A DNA stretch of 64,000 nucleotides from JADLBR01 sp020847615 (lineage in GTDB: Bacteria; Verrucomicrobiota; Verrucomicrobiia; JADLBR01). The DNA lies in the NCBI GenBank assembly GCA_026646655.1, contig JAPKHT010000007.1:1-64000 (forward strand), given 5' to 3'. Below the pieces are notes generated by a model. That model searched no databases, had not been told where the DNA came from, and saw nothing but the letters and a program-made list of their open reading frames with translations. Positions 16,415-24,537 of the stretch are shown in pieces. The stretch's first letter is position 1, and each line of letters begins with the position of its first letter. The position numbers were made by a program, and so were the translations under genes.

Positions 16415-16750
16415 CTATCCCCCGAGCTCCGAGATTTCCCGCGAGCGGATCGAGCGGTAGTTCCGATAGATCGCGATGACGATGCTGAGGGCGATGGCGA
16501 TCTCGGCAGCGGCCAGTCCCATGATGAAGAGTACGAAGACCTGGCCGGCGACCGGGTCCGGCGAGAAGAACCGGTTCAGCGCCATGAAGTTCAGGGAGGC
16601 GGCGGCGAAGATGAGTTCGCCGGCGATGAGCATCCCGATGAGGGTGCGGCGGCGCAGGAGACCATAGATGCCGCAGGCGAACAGGAAGGCCGCGACGACG
16701 AGGTAGGCGTCGGGGCGCTCGTAGAGGATCCTGGCGGCGTCGGGGTTCAC
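16415..16750 (-). CDS. nuoK: NADH-quinone oxidoreductase subunit K
   Basis: A 111-residue subunit with three transmembrane helices, part of the quinone-coupled hinge of complex I. Conserved text: YGLLRRRTLIGMLIAGELIF with the helix 2 Glu, AASLNFMALNRF, and FVLFIMGLAAAEIAIALSIV with the helix 3 Glu. The start is a GTG at 16748-16750 that overlaps the TGA of nuoJ (GTGA), fitting the overlapping pattern of the operon; no ATG gives a family-like N-terminus. Confidence 0.94.
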   Translation of the reverse strand: MNPDAARILYERPDAYLVVAAFLFACGIYGLLRRRTLIGMLIAGELIFAAASLNFMALNRFFSPDPVAGQVFVLFIMGLAAAEIAIALSIVIAIYRNYRSIRSREISELGG

Positions 16751-17277
16751 GCGCGGCCCCTTCCCGTGCGGGCGATGACCAGGGCGCCGAGGATGGCCAC
16801 CAGCAGCACCAGCGAGATGACCTCGAAGGCCATGCTGTAGGTGGTCAGCAGCGCGACGCCGATCGCGGCGACGCTCCCGTCGGCGCGCGAGGCGGGCTCG
16901 ATCCAGGGGTGGGACAGCCCGATGCGCGAAAGGGCCAAGAAGAAGGCCGCGCCGACGAGCATCGCGCAGGAACCCCAGACCAGGGCGTCGCGCCGCGATT
17001 CGCCCTCGAGCACCTCCTCGGGCTCGGCGAGCATGATGCCGAAGACGATCGTGACGCACACGGCGCCGACGTAGATGAGGATCTCCATCAGCGCCAGGAA
17101 CGGGCTGTTGAGGAAATAGAAAAGGCCCGCCAGCCCGATGCAGCAGAGCGCCAGCCCGCAGACCCCGCGGATGATGCGCTTGCTCAGCGCCGCGATCACC
17201 GCGCCCGCCCCCGTGATGGCGCAGAACGCGAGGAAGATCGCCGCGGCGATGGCCGGCCCGAAGGGGAACGCGGTCAT
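16747..17277 (-). CDS. nuoJ: NADH-quinone oxidoreductase subunit J
   Basis: A 176-residue subunit with five hydrophobic helices. The NuoJ hallmark is in GLFYFLNSPFLALMEILIYV followed by GAVCVTIVFGIMLAE (helix 3, with the pi-bulge region). The C-terminal helix is SMAFEVISLVLLVAILGALV, as expected. ATG 17277 overlaps the nuoI stop as ATGA. The open frame upstream of this ATG is antisense-like noise inside nuoI and was excluded. Confidence 0.94.
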   Translation of the reverse strand: MTAFPFGPAIAAAIFLAFCAITGAGAVIAALSKRIIRGVCGLALCCIGLAGLFYFLNSPFLALMEILIYVGAVCVTIVFGIMLAEPEEVLEGESRRDALVWGSCAMLVGAAFFLALSRIGLSHPWIEPASRADGSVAAIGVALLTTYSMAFEVISLVLLVAILGALVIARTGRGRA

Positions 17278-17717
17278 TTCTTCTGTTCCTCCATCCGCTT
17301 CATGAGGTCGAAGAAGTAGGATTGCTTCTGGGTGCTGGCGAGGTTGTAGGACTTGGTGAAGCGCAGCGCGTCGGTGGGGCAGACCTCGACGCAGGCGCCG
17401 CAGAGGCTGCATTTCGTGAAGTCCAGGGTGAAGTCCGTGGCGGACTTGCGCTTTTCCCCCTCGCGCTTGAGGCCATCGACGAAGATGCAGTCGCTCGGGC
17501 AGGCCTTCTCGCAGGACTTGCAGGCGATGCAGAGGGACTTGCCGGTCTCCGGGTCGCGCACCAGCTCGATGTGGCCGCGGTAGCGGTCGGGCATCTTGAG
17601 CGCCTCGTGCGGGTAGTGGACGGTGACGGGGCGCCTGAAGAACTGGTCGATCGTGACCCTCATGCCGACCACGAGGGTCTTGAATCCGGCGACGCTGTCT
17701 CGGATGATATTCTTCAT
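17274..17717 (-). CDS. nuoI: NADH-quinone oxidoreductase subunit I (2 x 4Fe-4S ferredoxin)
   Basis: A 147-residue peripheral-arm subunit that relays electrons between the input module and NuoB. It has two complete four-cysteine clusters: CIACKSCEKACPSDCI and CSLCGACVEVCPTDAL. The N-terminal amphipathic part (TIDQFFRRPVTVHYPHE) and the linker DRYRGHIELVRD are typical. ATG 17717 was preferred; the open frame upstream overlaps nuoH and is out of register with it. In the absence of nuoEFG in this operon, NuoI is the natural docking point for an alternative electron donor. Confidence 0.96.
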   Translation of the reverse strand: MKNIIRDSVAGFKTLVVGMRVTIDQFFRRPVTVHYPHEALKMPDRYRGHIELVRDPETGKSLCIACKSCEKACPSDCIFVDGLKREGEKRKSATDFTLDFTKCSLCGACVEVCPTDALRFTKSYNLASTQKQSYFFDLMKRMEEQKK

Positions 17718-17719
17718 CT

Positions 17720-18724
17720 TCAGAACATCCTCGGTATTTTCATAACGATGCTGGTCAGGACGAGGGTGGCGAGGGAGAAGGGGATGAGGATCTTCCAGGA
17801 GAGGTTGAGCAGGCCGTAGAACTGGGTGCGCGGGAAGGTCCAGCGGATCCAGATCACGGTGAAGATGAGGAAATACATCTTGGCGAGGAACCACCAGACG
17901 CCGGGGAGGAAGCCGACCGGGCTGCCCCAGCCGCCGAGGAAGAGGACGGTGGCGACGGCGCAGCCGATGACGATGTTGGCGTACTCCCCCATGAAGAAGA
18001 CGCCGAATCCCATGCCGGAGTACTCGGTGTAGGCGCCGGCGACCAGCTCGCTCTCGGCCTCGGCCATGTCGAAGGGGGCGCGGTTGGTCTCGGCGAGCAT
18101 GCAGGTGAAGAAGATGACGAAGGTGACGGGCATCAGGGGGTTGGTCCCGAGGCGGAAGATGTTCCACGCCCAGAAGCCGGCCTCCTGCTGTTTGACGATC
18201 TCGTGGAGGTTGAGCGTGCCGGCGACCATGAGCATCGTGATGACGGTGAGCAGCATGGGGATCTCGTAGGCGACGTTCTGGGAGACGACGCGCGCGGCGG
18301 AGATGATGGCGTACTTGTTGCGGGAGGCCCAGCCGCCGAGCATGACGGCCATGACGTTGATGGAGCCAAATGCGAAGATCATCAGGAGGCCGACGTCGAT
18401 GTTGCGCGCGGCGATGGAGTCGGAGAACGGGATGGTGGCGAAGCACATGAGGGCCGGGGCCATGACCATGACGGGCGCGATGCGGAACAGGAGCGCGTCG
18501 GAGCCGGGCGGCACGATGATCTGCTTGGACATCAGCTTGATGGCGTCGGCGACGGGCTGGAGCAGGCCGGCGGGGCCGACCTCGGTGGGGCCGGCGCGGC
18601 GCTGGAAGCGGCCGGCGGCCTTGCGCTCGACCCAGACGAGGTAGGCGGCGTTGGCGCCGACGAAGGCGAGTGCGCCGACGACGTAGAGCGCTATCCGGAA
18701 GGGCTCGATCTCGAGGAAGCTCAT
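17720..18724 (-). CDS. nuoH: NADH-quinone oxidoreductase subunit H
   Basis: A 334-residue membrane subunit with eight helices that forms the quinone chamber together with NuoB and NuoD. Signature stretches: VWVERKAAGRFQRRAGPTEV, GLLQPVADAIKLMSKQ, AETNRAPFDMAEAESELVAG, GAYTEYSGMGFGVFFMGEYA, and FLAKMYFLIFTVIWIRWTFP. All the acidic residues expected in the ESELVAG loop are present. It starts 6 bases after the nuoD stop. Confidence 0.97.
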   Translation of the reverse strand: MSFLEIEPFRIALYVVGALAFVGANAAYLVWVERKAAGRFQRRAGPTEVGPAGLLQPVADAIKLMSKQIIVPPGSDALLFRIAPVMVMAPALMCFATIPFSDSIAARNIDVGLLMIFAFGSINVMAVMLGGWASRNKYAIISAARVVSQNVAYEIPMLLTVITMLMVAGTLNLHEIVKQQEAGFWAWNIFRLGTNPLMPVTFVIFFTCMLAETNRAPFDMAEAESELVAGAYTEYSGMGFGVFFMGEYANIVIGCAVATVLFLGGWGSPVGFLPGVWWFLAKMYFLIFTVIWIRWTFPRTQFYGLLNLSWKILIPFSLATLVLTSIVMKIPRMF

Positions 18725-18730
18725 GGGCGC

Positions 18731-19858
18731 CTACCGGTCGATGTCGGGGATGACGAGGTCGAGGCTGCCCAGGAGGGCCAGCGCGTCGGGCAGCATCATC
18801 CCCTGGCTCGCCTCCTCGAAGAGGCTGAGGTTGGAGAACGAGGGAGCGCGGAGTTTGATGCGGTACGGGATCTCCTTGCCGTCGCTGACGGCGCGGATCG
18901 CGAAGCGGCCGCGCGCCGCCTCCGTGGCGAAAAAGTAGTCTCCCGGGGGGACTTTCATGATCTTGGGGACCTTGGGCGCGATGTGCGGGCCATCGGGGAG
19001 CCGGCCGATGGCCTGCTCGACGATGCGGAGGCTCTGGACGATCTCCTCCATGCGGACGAGATAGCGGGCCATGCAGTCGCCCTCGGGGAAGACGGGGATG
19101 TCGAAGTCGAATTCGGGGTAGGCGGAGTAGGGCTCGTTCCTGCGGACGTCGTAGGGGACGCCCGAGCCGCGGATGACGGGGCCGGTGGCGCCGTACCTGC
19201 GGCAGGTGTCGGCGCTGATGTGGCCGATGTCGGTGAGGCGCTTGCGGAGGATGATGTTGTCGGTGACCAGGTCGTGATAGAGCTTCATCCTGGGCCGCAT
19301 GTGCTCGACGAAGGCCTTCGTGCCTTGGATGAAGGTGTCATCGACGTCGTTGCAGACTCCGCCAAAGCGGTGGTAGCAGTAGGTGAGCCTGGAGCCGGTG
19401 ATGCCCTCGAGGAGGTCGAGGATCATCTCGCGGTCGTCGAAAGCGTAGAGCAGCGGGGTGAAGCCGCCGAGGTCAAGCAGGAAGGCCCCGAGCCAGACGA
19501 GGTGGCTGGAGACGCGGTTGAGCTCGCAGACGATGACGCGGATGTACTCGGCGCGGGGCGGGACCTCGAGGCCGGCGGCGCGCTCGGCGACGGCGACGTG
19601 GGCGTGGCTGTAGGCCATGGCCGAGAGGTAATCGACGCGGCTGGGGTTGGGCAGGTATTGGTTCCAGGTGCGGTTCTCGCCCATCTTCTCGTGCATCCGG
19701 TGGATGTAGCCGGGCACGGGTTCGGCGCGGACGACGTACTCGCCGTCCATGGTGAGCTTGATGCGCAGCACGCCGTGGGTGGCGGGGTGCTGGGGGCCGA
19801 GGTTCAGGATGAACGTCTCGTCCGGTCCCTTGGTGAGATTGAGGGGGGCGCCGCTCAT
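18731..19858 (-). CDS. nuoD: NADH-quinone oxidoreductase subunit D
   Basis: A 375-residue subunit of the quinone-reducing module, related to the [NiFe]-hydrogenase large subunit. Visible motifs: LNLGPQHPATHGVLRIKL (quinone-site His), YIHRMHEKMGENRTWNQYLP, ELNRVSSHLVWLGAFLLDLG, CYHRFGGVCNDV, and the end LLGSLDLVIPDIDR. The Tyr and Asp of the quinone pocket fall in the SRVDYLSAMAYSHA region. The ATG overlaps the nuoC stop as ATGA. It is a normal-length, separate nuoD, not fused to nuoC. Confidence 0.97.
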   Translation of the reverse strand: MSGAPLNLTKGPDETFILNLGPQHPATHGVLRIKLTMDGEYVVRAEPVPGYIHRMHEKMGENRTWNQYLPNPSRVDYLSAMAYSHAHVAVAERAAGLEVPPRAEYIRVIVCELNRVSSHLVWLGAFLLDLGGFTPLLYAFDDREMILDLLEGITGSRLTYCYHRFGGVCNDVDDTFIQGTKAFVEHMRPRMKLYHDLVTDNIILRKRLTDIGHISADTCRRYGATGPVIRGSGVPYDVRRNEPYSAYPEFDFDIPVFPEGDCMARYLVRMEEIVQSLRIVEQAIGRLPDGPHIAPKVPKIMKVPPGDYFFATEAARGRFAIRAVSDGKEIPYRIKLRAPSFSNLSLFEEASQGMMLPDALALLGSLDLVIPDIDR

Positions 19859-20379
19859 GGCTGGGGCACGTAGTCCTTCCGCAGCGGGTGGAAATCAGCG
19901 TCCTCGGGCAGGAGCAGGGGCGAGAGATCGGGGTGGCCGAGGAACCGGATGCCGTAGAAATCGTGGGTCTCGCGCTCGTGCCAGTTGGCGCCGGGGAAGA
20001 CCGCGGCGATGGTCTGGATCTCGGGGTTGTCGCGCGGGATGCGCGCGCGCACGGCGACGCGCCAGGGTCCGTGCGGGTGGAAATAGTCGTAGACGACCTC
20101 CATCTGGCCGTCGGCCAACCAGTCCACGCCCGTGACGCAGTCGATGCCGAAGCCGTGCGCGTCGAGGATCTTTGCCGCGGCGACGACCTGGTCGGCCGCG
20201 ACGGTGGCGTCGAGGTGGACGCCGCGTTTCGCGAAATCGACGATCTGGCAGGCGGGCGGCGGCGCGGGGGTCGCGGGCTGGGGTGCCTCGCCCTCTGCGG
20301 GGGCGGGGGCGGGTGCTCTTGGCGCCGGTGGGCAGAGCCGGGACAACTCTTCGGCGAGCTGTTCGATGGAGACCTTCAC
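19855..20379 (-). CDS. nuoC: NADH-quinone oxidoreductase subunit C
   Basis: A 174-residue peripheral-arm subunit. The C-terminal half carries the family signature FPGANWHERETHDFYGIRFL followed by HPDLSPLLLPEDADFHPLRK. The N-terminal part has an unusual Ala/Pro-rich linker (APRAPAPAPAEGEAPQPATP, about residues 20-42) not seen in most NuoC proteins and probably disordered. It overlaps nuoB and nuoD by 4 bases on each side. Confidence 0.94.
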   Translation of the reverse strand: MKVSIEQLAEELSRLCPPAPRAPAPAPAEGEAPQPATPAPPPACQIVDFAKRGVHLDATVAADQVVAAAKILDAHGFGIDCVTGVDWLADGQMEVVYDYFHPHGPWRVAVRARIPRDNPEIQTIAAVFPGANWHERETHDFYGIRFLGHPDLSPLLLPEDADFHPLRKDYVPQP

Positions 20380-20915
20380 TCCGGCTTCACCTCGGGCCAG
20401 CGGCGTTTGCCGGTGAGCTTCTCTTCAAGTTTGAGGATGCCCTCGATCAGGGCCTCGGGGCGGGGCGGGCAACCGGGGACATAGACATCGACAGGGAACA
20501 GTTTATCCACGCCCTCGACGACGGAGTACTGCCCCGGGAAAACGAACGGTCCCCCGGAGATGGCGCAGTTGCCCAGGGCGATCACCCACTTCGGCTCCGG
20601 CATCTGGTCGTACAGGGTCTTCACGGCCGGGGCCATCTTCTTGTTGATCGTGCCGGCGACGATCATCACGTCGGCCTGGCGCGGCGACGGGCGGAACACC
20701 TCCGCGCCGAAGCGCGAGATGTCGAAGCGCGACGCGCCCGCGGCCATCATCTCGATCGCGCAGCACGCCAGCCCGAAGGTCAGGGGCCACAGCGAGTTCG
20801 CGCGGCCCAGGGCCAGCAGGTCGTCGAGCTTGGCGAACCGGACTATCTGGGCGAGGTCGTCGGGGCAGCCTGCGCCGTTGGCGCCGGGCCCGGGGACTCT
20901 TTCTTGAGCTTCCAT
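20376..20915 (-). CDS. nuoB: NADH-quinone oxidoreductase subunit B (4Fe-4S N2)
   Basis: A 179-residue subunit holding the terminal cluster N2. The tandem cysteines are in LTFGLACCAIEMMAAG, the third in LGNCAISGGPF and the fourth in VYVPGCPPRPEALIEGI, so all four ligands are present. ATG 20915 is preceded by AAGGAG at a good distance and is preferred over a GTG at 20936. With this start the gene overlaps the end of nuoA by 73 bases, which is much longer than the 4-8 base overlaps elsewhere in the operon. Confidence 0.96.
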   Translation of the reverse strand: MEAQERVPGPGANGAGCPDDLAQIVRFAKLDDLLALGRANSLWPLTFGLACCAIEMMAAGASRFDISRFGAEVFRPSPRQADVMIVAGTINKKMAPAVKTLYDQMPEPKWVIALGNCAISGGPFVFPGQYSVVEGVDKLFPVDVYVPGCPPRPEALIEGILKLEEKLTGKRRWPEVKPE

Positions 20916-21286
20916 TCGAAGACTCCTTTCTTCCACGCGTAGACGATCACCAGAGACAAGATGCCGACGAAAATTAGCAGCTCCACGAGATCCCGCACCG
21001 GAAAGACGCGGTTATATATCACCGCCACCGGGATCAGATAGAGCACGTCCACCGCAAAGGCCACGAACACCAGCGCGTACAGGTAGTATACGGCGCTATA
21101 GCGGATCCACGCGTCGCCGATGGGGTCCATGCCGCACTCGATGTACTGGCCGGTCTTGTTGACCGTCTGCCGCGTCTTGCGGGCCGCCAGCAGGAGCGCG
21201 ATGACCACGGGGCCGATGGCGAACGCCAGCCCGCCCAGGCAGAAGGCGCACACGTAGATCAGGTCGCTTATGGATCGGTTGTCCAT
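20843..21286 (-). CDS. nuoA: NADH-quinone oxidoreductase subunit A
   Basis: A 147-residue subunit with three transmembrane helices, first gene of the operon. The family pattern is in KTGQYIECGMDPIGDAWIRY, FVAFAVDVLYLIPVAVIYNR, and FVGILSLVIVYAWKKGVFEW. The C-terminus continues for about 20 residues past the usual end as a Pro/Ala-rich tail (ESPGPAPTAQAAPTTSPR), and this tail is what overlaps nuoB. The 147 aa length is longer than the usual 115-130. No clear ribosome site precedes ATG 21286; the leader is AT-rich. Confidence 0.95.
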   Translation of the reverse strand: MDNRSISDLIYVCAFCLGGLAFAIGPVVIALLLAARKTRQTVNKTGQYIECGMDPIGDAWIRYSAVYYLYALVFVAFAVDVLYLIPVAVIYNRVFPVRDLVELLIFVGILSLVIVYAWKKGVFEWKLKKESPGPAPTAQAAPTTSPR

Positions 21287-21345
21287 GTATTAGAAAAACT
21301 GACGATAGTGATAAATCAAATAAACGCGGAAATATGGCGGCTTGT
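21287..21345 (-). promoter_or_regulatory. AT-rich leader, likely promoter region of the nuo operon
   Basis: The 59 bases upstream of nuoA are clearly AT-richer than their surroundings (TTTATTTGATTTATCACTAT on the minus strand) and are the only such stretch next to the 13-gene operon. I cannot assign -35 and -10 boxes with confidence, and there is no Shine-Dalgarno-like sequence before the start codon. Base composition and position are the only evidence. Confidence 0.4.
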
Positions 21346-21443
21346 CGCCGGGATGCAATCCGGATTTTTGTCCGGACCGCGGGGGGTGCCGCGCGGGGGC
21401 GGGGCAAGCCAGAGATCATCCGCGCGCCGGATTATTCACGAGG

Positions 21444-21491
21444 AAACTTCTGGTGAGTCGCGGAGTGCCTAAAGGCACCACTACGAACGTT
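21444..21491 (+). repeat. Repeat P, left half of copy 1
   Basis: AACTTCTGGTGAGTCGCGGA then GTGCCTAAAGGCACCACTAC matches 49215-49262 with few differences and contains a small hairpin, GTGCC-TAAA-GGCAC. The matching right half (CGTAGTGACGCC...AGGCGGCATCCGCA) follows only after the CTAG element, at 21711-21745. The repeat is therefore split by that element. Confidence 0.7.
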
Positions 21492-21500
21492 CCCGCAGTT

Positions 21501-21707
21501 CTAGCCCGGACATTTCACAGCCTTGCGGGCTGTGAAGTGTCCGGGCTCTGGGAAAACCGCGCGATAGCAACAGGTTGGGATGGAGACGCGCGCTCCCAAA
21601 CACCATTTTTCGAAATCACAAACTGTTGGCCGCGTTTCCATATTTCAGGGCGCGGTTTTCCTTTGAGCCTGCATATTTCGCGCATGCGCGTGAAATATGC
21701 AGGCTAG
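21501..21707. mobile_element. CTAG-bounded palindromic element, copy E3 (207 bp)
   Basis: It begins CTAG (21501-21504) and ends CTAG (21704-21707). The left end is a 45-base hairpin (21503-21547, 20-bp arms with one G-U pair, loop TTGCG). The right end is the 40-base hairpin found also at 3857-3896. Just inside the hairpins is a 12-bp inverted repeat, GGAAAACCGCGC / GCGCGGTTTTCC (21551-21562 and 21650-21661). The middle has no reading frame. The architecture matches the elements at 44406-44570 and 59931-60141, though the terminal hairpin sequences differ. It interrupts repeat P. Confidence 0.75.
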
Positions 21708-21745
21708 GCCCGTAGTGACGCCATTATTAAGGCGGCATCCGCATA
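21708..21745 (+). repeat. Repeat P, right half of copy 1
   Basis: CGTAGTGACGCCATTATTAA followed by GGCGGCATCCGCA corresponds to CGTAGTGCCGCCTTCAGGCG and GCATCCGCA at 49290-49315. The hairpin GCCGCC/GGCGGC is degenerate in this copy. Confidence 0.6.
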
Positions 21746-21782
21746 CCCGCTCGATCCCGTGCCACGGACGCTCGCCTGCCGG

Positions 21783-21871
21783 CGTCGAAAATGCGGCCCT
21801 GCGCCTCGGGCCGTTGGGGGTCAAACGCTCACGCGTTCGGCTGCGGGGAACGCTGCGGCATTTTCGGGCTA
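21783..21871 (+). repeat. Double-hairpin dispersed repeat, copy 2
   Basis: It contains CGAAAATGCGGCC, GCCTCGGGCCGTTGG (hairpin one, degenerate), TCAAACGCTCACGCGTTCGG (hairpin two) and CTGCGGCATTTTCGGGCTA. The last three bases, CTA at 21869-21871, are the TAG stop of the minus-strand gene that follows. The rest of the 582-base gap 21287-21868 is filled by the nuo leader, repeat P and element E3; I see no gene in it. Confidence 0.85.
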
Positions 21872-24436
21872 CTGCACGCGCACCAAGAACAGGGCGTCGC
21901 GTTCCCCGAGGGTGATTTTTCCTTGGGCGGGCTGTCCGTCGTTGGTCTTGGTGTCCTGGGAGGGGACGGCCTGGATGCGCCGGTAGTTGCGCCCAGGCGA
22001 GAGGGCGCCGAGGTCAAAGACGTAGGGGTCGAGGGAGGGGTTGGCGATGACGATGCCTCGCTCGAAAACGCGGCACATGGCATCGGGGTGGGCGTGGGCG
22101 GAGAGGGCGGTGATCGTGATGGGTTCGCGACCCTCGAACGAGAGGGTGAGGTCCACGGACCTGGAGCGCACGTTTCGGAAGTAGAAGGCGGACGTGAAGG
22201 GGCGGTCGTTGAGCCAGGTCATGAGCGCGCGGGAGGGCGTGATCTCGGATTCGGGGGCGCCGGCGCGCATGATTTTGACGTCGGCCCAGAAGCCCTGATC
22301 GGTGACCGTGTTGTCTTTGGGGCCGCAGTCGGCGACGAATTTGAAGCGCATGCGCTTGCCGGCGAATTTCTGCAGGGGGACGGCGCAGGGTATCCATGCG
22401 TGGGCTTTGGTGGTTGTCTCGAAGATGGGCACGAAGGGGCCGGGTTTGTCGCCGGAGAGGTCTGCGGCCAGGACCTTGAACCATACGCCGTCGGAGCGGT
22501 CGGGGGCTTTCTCGCTCATGCCGAGGCTGAAGCGCAGTTCGGAGTCGTGTGGCACGTCGGCGTCGCGGCACCAGAAGACATAGCCTTTCGCGGACTGGAA
22601 GGGGGGGTGGATGCCGTAGGCGGGGAGCGTTTTCTCGCCCATGGTGACCTGGGTCTGTCCCGTGACGCGGGCGCCGGTGTCGGCGTCCAACGGTTCTTCG
22701 GACTTTCCGCGCAGGGCCATGCCGGTCAACTCGGGTGCCCTCCCCATGAGGCTGACCATGCCGCCCGACATCTCGCATTCGACGAACCGCGCCATCTCGC
22801 GGGGGTAGCCCTTCATGGGGTCACCCCTCATGGTGAGGAGGACGACGAGGTCGGTGCCGTTGGCGGGGATGCCGCGAAGTGAGAATTCGACGGCGGTGGC
22901 GTCTGGGGCGGCGGGTGTCACGGTGATGCCGCCGTTGGTGGGTCTGGCGACGACGCGGCCGGCGATGCGCTTGGCGAGTTCTTCGCCGGCGGGGTTGCCG
23001 ATGCCCCCGAGGAGGTCGGGGGCCTTGGCCGCGAGGCGGACGGCGGGCCCCTCGGGCTTGCCGAGCCAGCCGAGCTTGTTGTCGGTGCCGCAGCGGAGTT
23101 CGTCCCAGATGCCGAACTTGCCGCCGGGGTCGCGCGGCGGGGCGAACGAGTAGCATATGGCGGCGTCGGTGAACTGGGCGCCGGCGAAGCTGAGGCGGTG
23201 GCGCGAGAATGGGACCTCGGGGTTCTCTTGTTCCCCGGGCTTGCCGGGGACCGGCTCGTTCCATTTGTGGTTGACGTAGCTGAAGGCGGGGGCGCGCCCG
23301 TTGGCGTGCCAGAAGGCGTGGCGGTTCAGGCCGCCGGACCAGTCCTGGAAATCCCAGTCGTTGAGGTTCGGGAAGCCCTCGCTCTCGATGCCGTTGAGGA
23401 TGCCGAAGGCGCGCTGCGAGCGGCGCCCTCCGGGGCCGAGGGCGCCGTCGCCCTGGATGATGAAATCTTCTCCCATGCGGTTGCGGAGTTGGCGCGCGAA
23501 CCCGATGACGCCGATGCCGTAATTATTGATGCCGGCGATCACGCCGTTGTCGGGTTCGCCGTCGCCATCGGTGTCGCCGTGGGTCTCGTTGAACATCACG
23601 TCGAACTCCAGCCCGTCGAATTCCGCCAGTTTGCCACCCTTGCCGAACCAGGCGGCGAGGTCGTCGACGAGGCGGTCCGCGCAGGTCTTGCCCTCCGGGT
23701 CTTTCGGGCAGTGGGAGGAGAAGTTGTAGTACCACAGGAGGTTGTTAAACTTTCCCCACGGTCCCTCGACGGCGTGCGCCGCGGCGCGCGAGGCGCCGGC
23801 CTTGAACGCGAGGGGACGGGTGCCATAGCAGCCGCGCTTGACGCGGATGGTGCTTGCCTTCTTGTCCACCGCGACGAGCTGGACCTGCTCGCAGTGCGCC
23901 CAGTCGTGCTTTCCTTCCGACGTCATGGCGAAGAGCGCGATGTCGTCGTTCGATGTCCTGTAGCGGCCGGCGCCGACCAGAAAATCCGAAGCGCTCTCGA
24001 CGCGGATCGTCGATTCGCCCTGCTGCGGGGGCACATCGTCGAGGATCTTTGTCGCGCGCCGGTAGGTCCAGTGCCCGGGGAAGTACTTTTCCGTGAAATG
24101 TCGCGGGTCGCGGGAATTGCCGTTGAAGTGCAGCAGCACCACCTGTTCCGGGTGCTGGCGCTTGAAGCGGGAGAAGAACTCGGGGTTGCGCGCCTCGCGG
24201 CCGATGACCTCCTCGTCGAGGCACTTGCCCATGATGCCCATGAGGCGGCTGAAGTCCGATTCCCAAGCCTCGTAGGTCGTCTTTGGGTTCGACGGCGGGC
24301 CCTCTGCGCCGCGGAAGAAAAAGGCGCGGGGGTAGTCCTCGCCGCGGATCATCAGGCCGGGTCCGCCTCCGGCGCGGGCGAATGACAGGGCGGCCAGAAG
24401 GCATGCCAGGGCGGGGGAAAGCGCGGATCGACGCAT
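21869..24436 (-). CDS. Large secreted protein, 855 aa, possible carbohydrate-active enzyme
   Basis: The signal peptide is about residues 1-22 (ALSFARA). The N-terminal half looks like a TIM-barrel region with FDGLEFDVMFNETHGDTDGD and IIQGDGALG, where acidic residues follow predicted strands, as in glycoside hydrolases. The C-terminal half is strand-rich, with KGYVFWCRDADVPHDSELRF and VWFKVLAADL suggesting a beta-sandwich binding domain, and FWADVKIMRAGAPESEI. I do not recognise the family; glycosidase-like is an inference from fold signs only. ATG 24436 opens directly on the signal peptide. The stop is set by repeat copy 2. Confidence 0.6.
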   Translation of the reverse strand: MRRSALSPALACLLAALSFARAGGGPGLMIRGEDYPRAFFFRGAEGPPSNPKTTYEAWESDFSRLMGIMGKCLDEEVIGREARNPEFFSRFKRQHPEQVVLLHFNGNSRDPRHFTEKYFPGHWTYRRATKILDDVPPQQGESTIRVESASDFLVGAGRYRTSNDDIALFAMTSEGKHDWAHCEQVQLVAVDKKASTIRVKRGCYGTRPLAFKAGASRAAAHAVEGPWGKFNNLLWYYNFSSHCPKDPEGKTCADRLVDDLAAWFGKGGKLAEFDGLEFDVMFNETHGDTDGDGEPDNGVIAGINNYGIGVIGFARQLRNRMGEDFIIQGDGALGPGGRRSQRAFGILNGIESEGFPNLNDWDFQDWSGGLNRHAFWHANGRAPAFSYVNHKWNEPVPGKPGEQENPEVPFSRHRLSFAGAQFTDAAICYSFAPPRDPGGKFGIWDELRCGTDNKLGWLGKPEGPAVRLAAKAPDLLGGIGNPAGEELAKRIAGRVVARPTNGGITVTPAAPDATAVEFSLRGIPANGTDLVVLLTMRGDPMKGYPREMARFVECEMSGGMVSLMGRAPELTGMALRGKSEEPLDADTGARVTGQTQVTMGEKTLPAYGIHPPFQSAKGYVFWCRDADVPHDSELRFSLGMSEKAPDRSDGVWFKVLAADLSGDKPGPFVPIFETTTKAHAWIPCAVPLQKFAGKRMRFKFVADCGPKDNTVTDQGFWADVKIMRAGAPESEITPSRALMTWLNDRPFTSAFYFRNVRSRSVDLTLSFEGREPITITALSAHAHPDAMCRVFERGIVIANPSLDPYVFDLGALSPGRNYRRIQAVPSQDTKTNDGQPAQGKITLGERDALFLVRVQ

Positions 24437-24537
24437 AGGGGCGGAGGTTAGGCGGGAGACCGCGCGGCGATCAATGCGGATGTGGGGGCGTGGTTGTGCG
24501 CCTTCTCTCTGGGACGGCCGCGGGAGAAAGGAGAATG

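Noticed and set aside
18203..19873. A 556-residue plus-strand open frame antisense to nuoH and nuoD
   Set aside because: It is Gly/Asp/Glu-rich without motifs and lies wholly opposite well-identified nuo genes.
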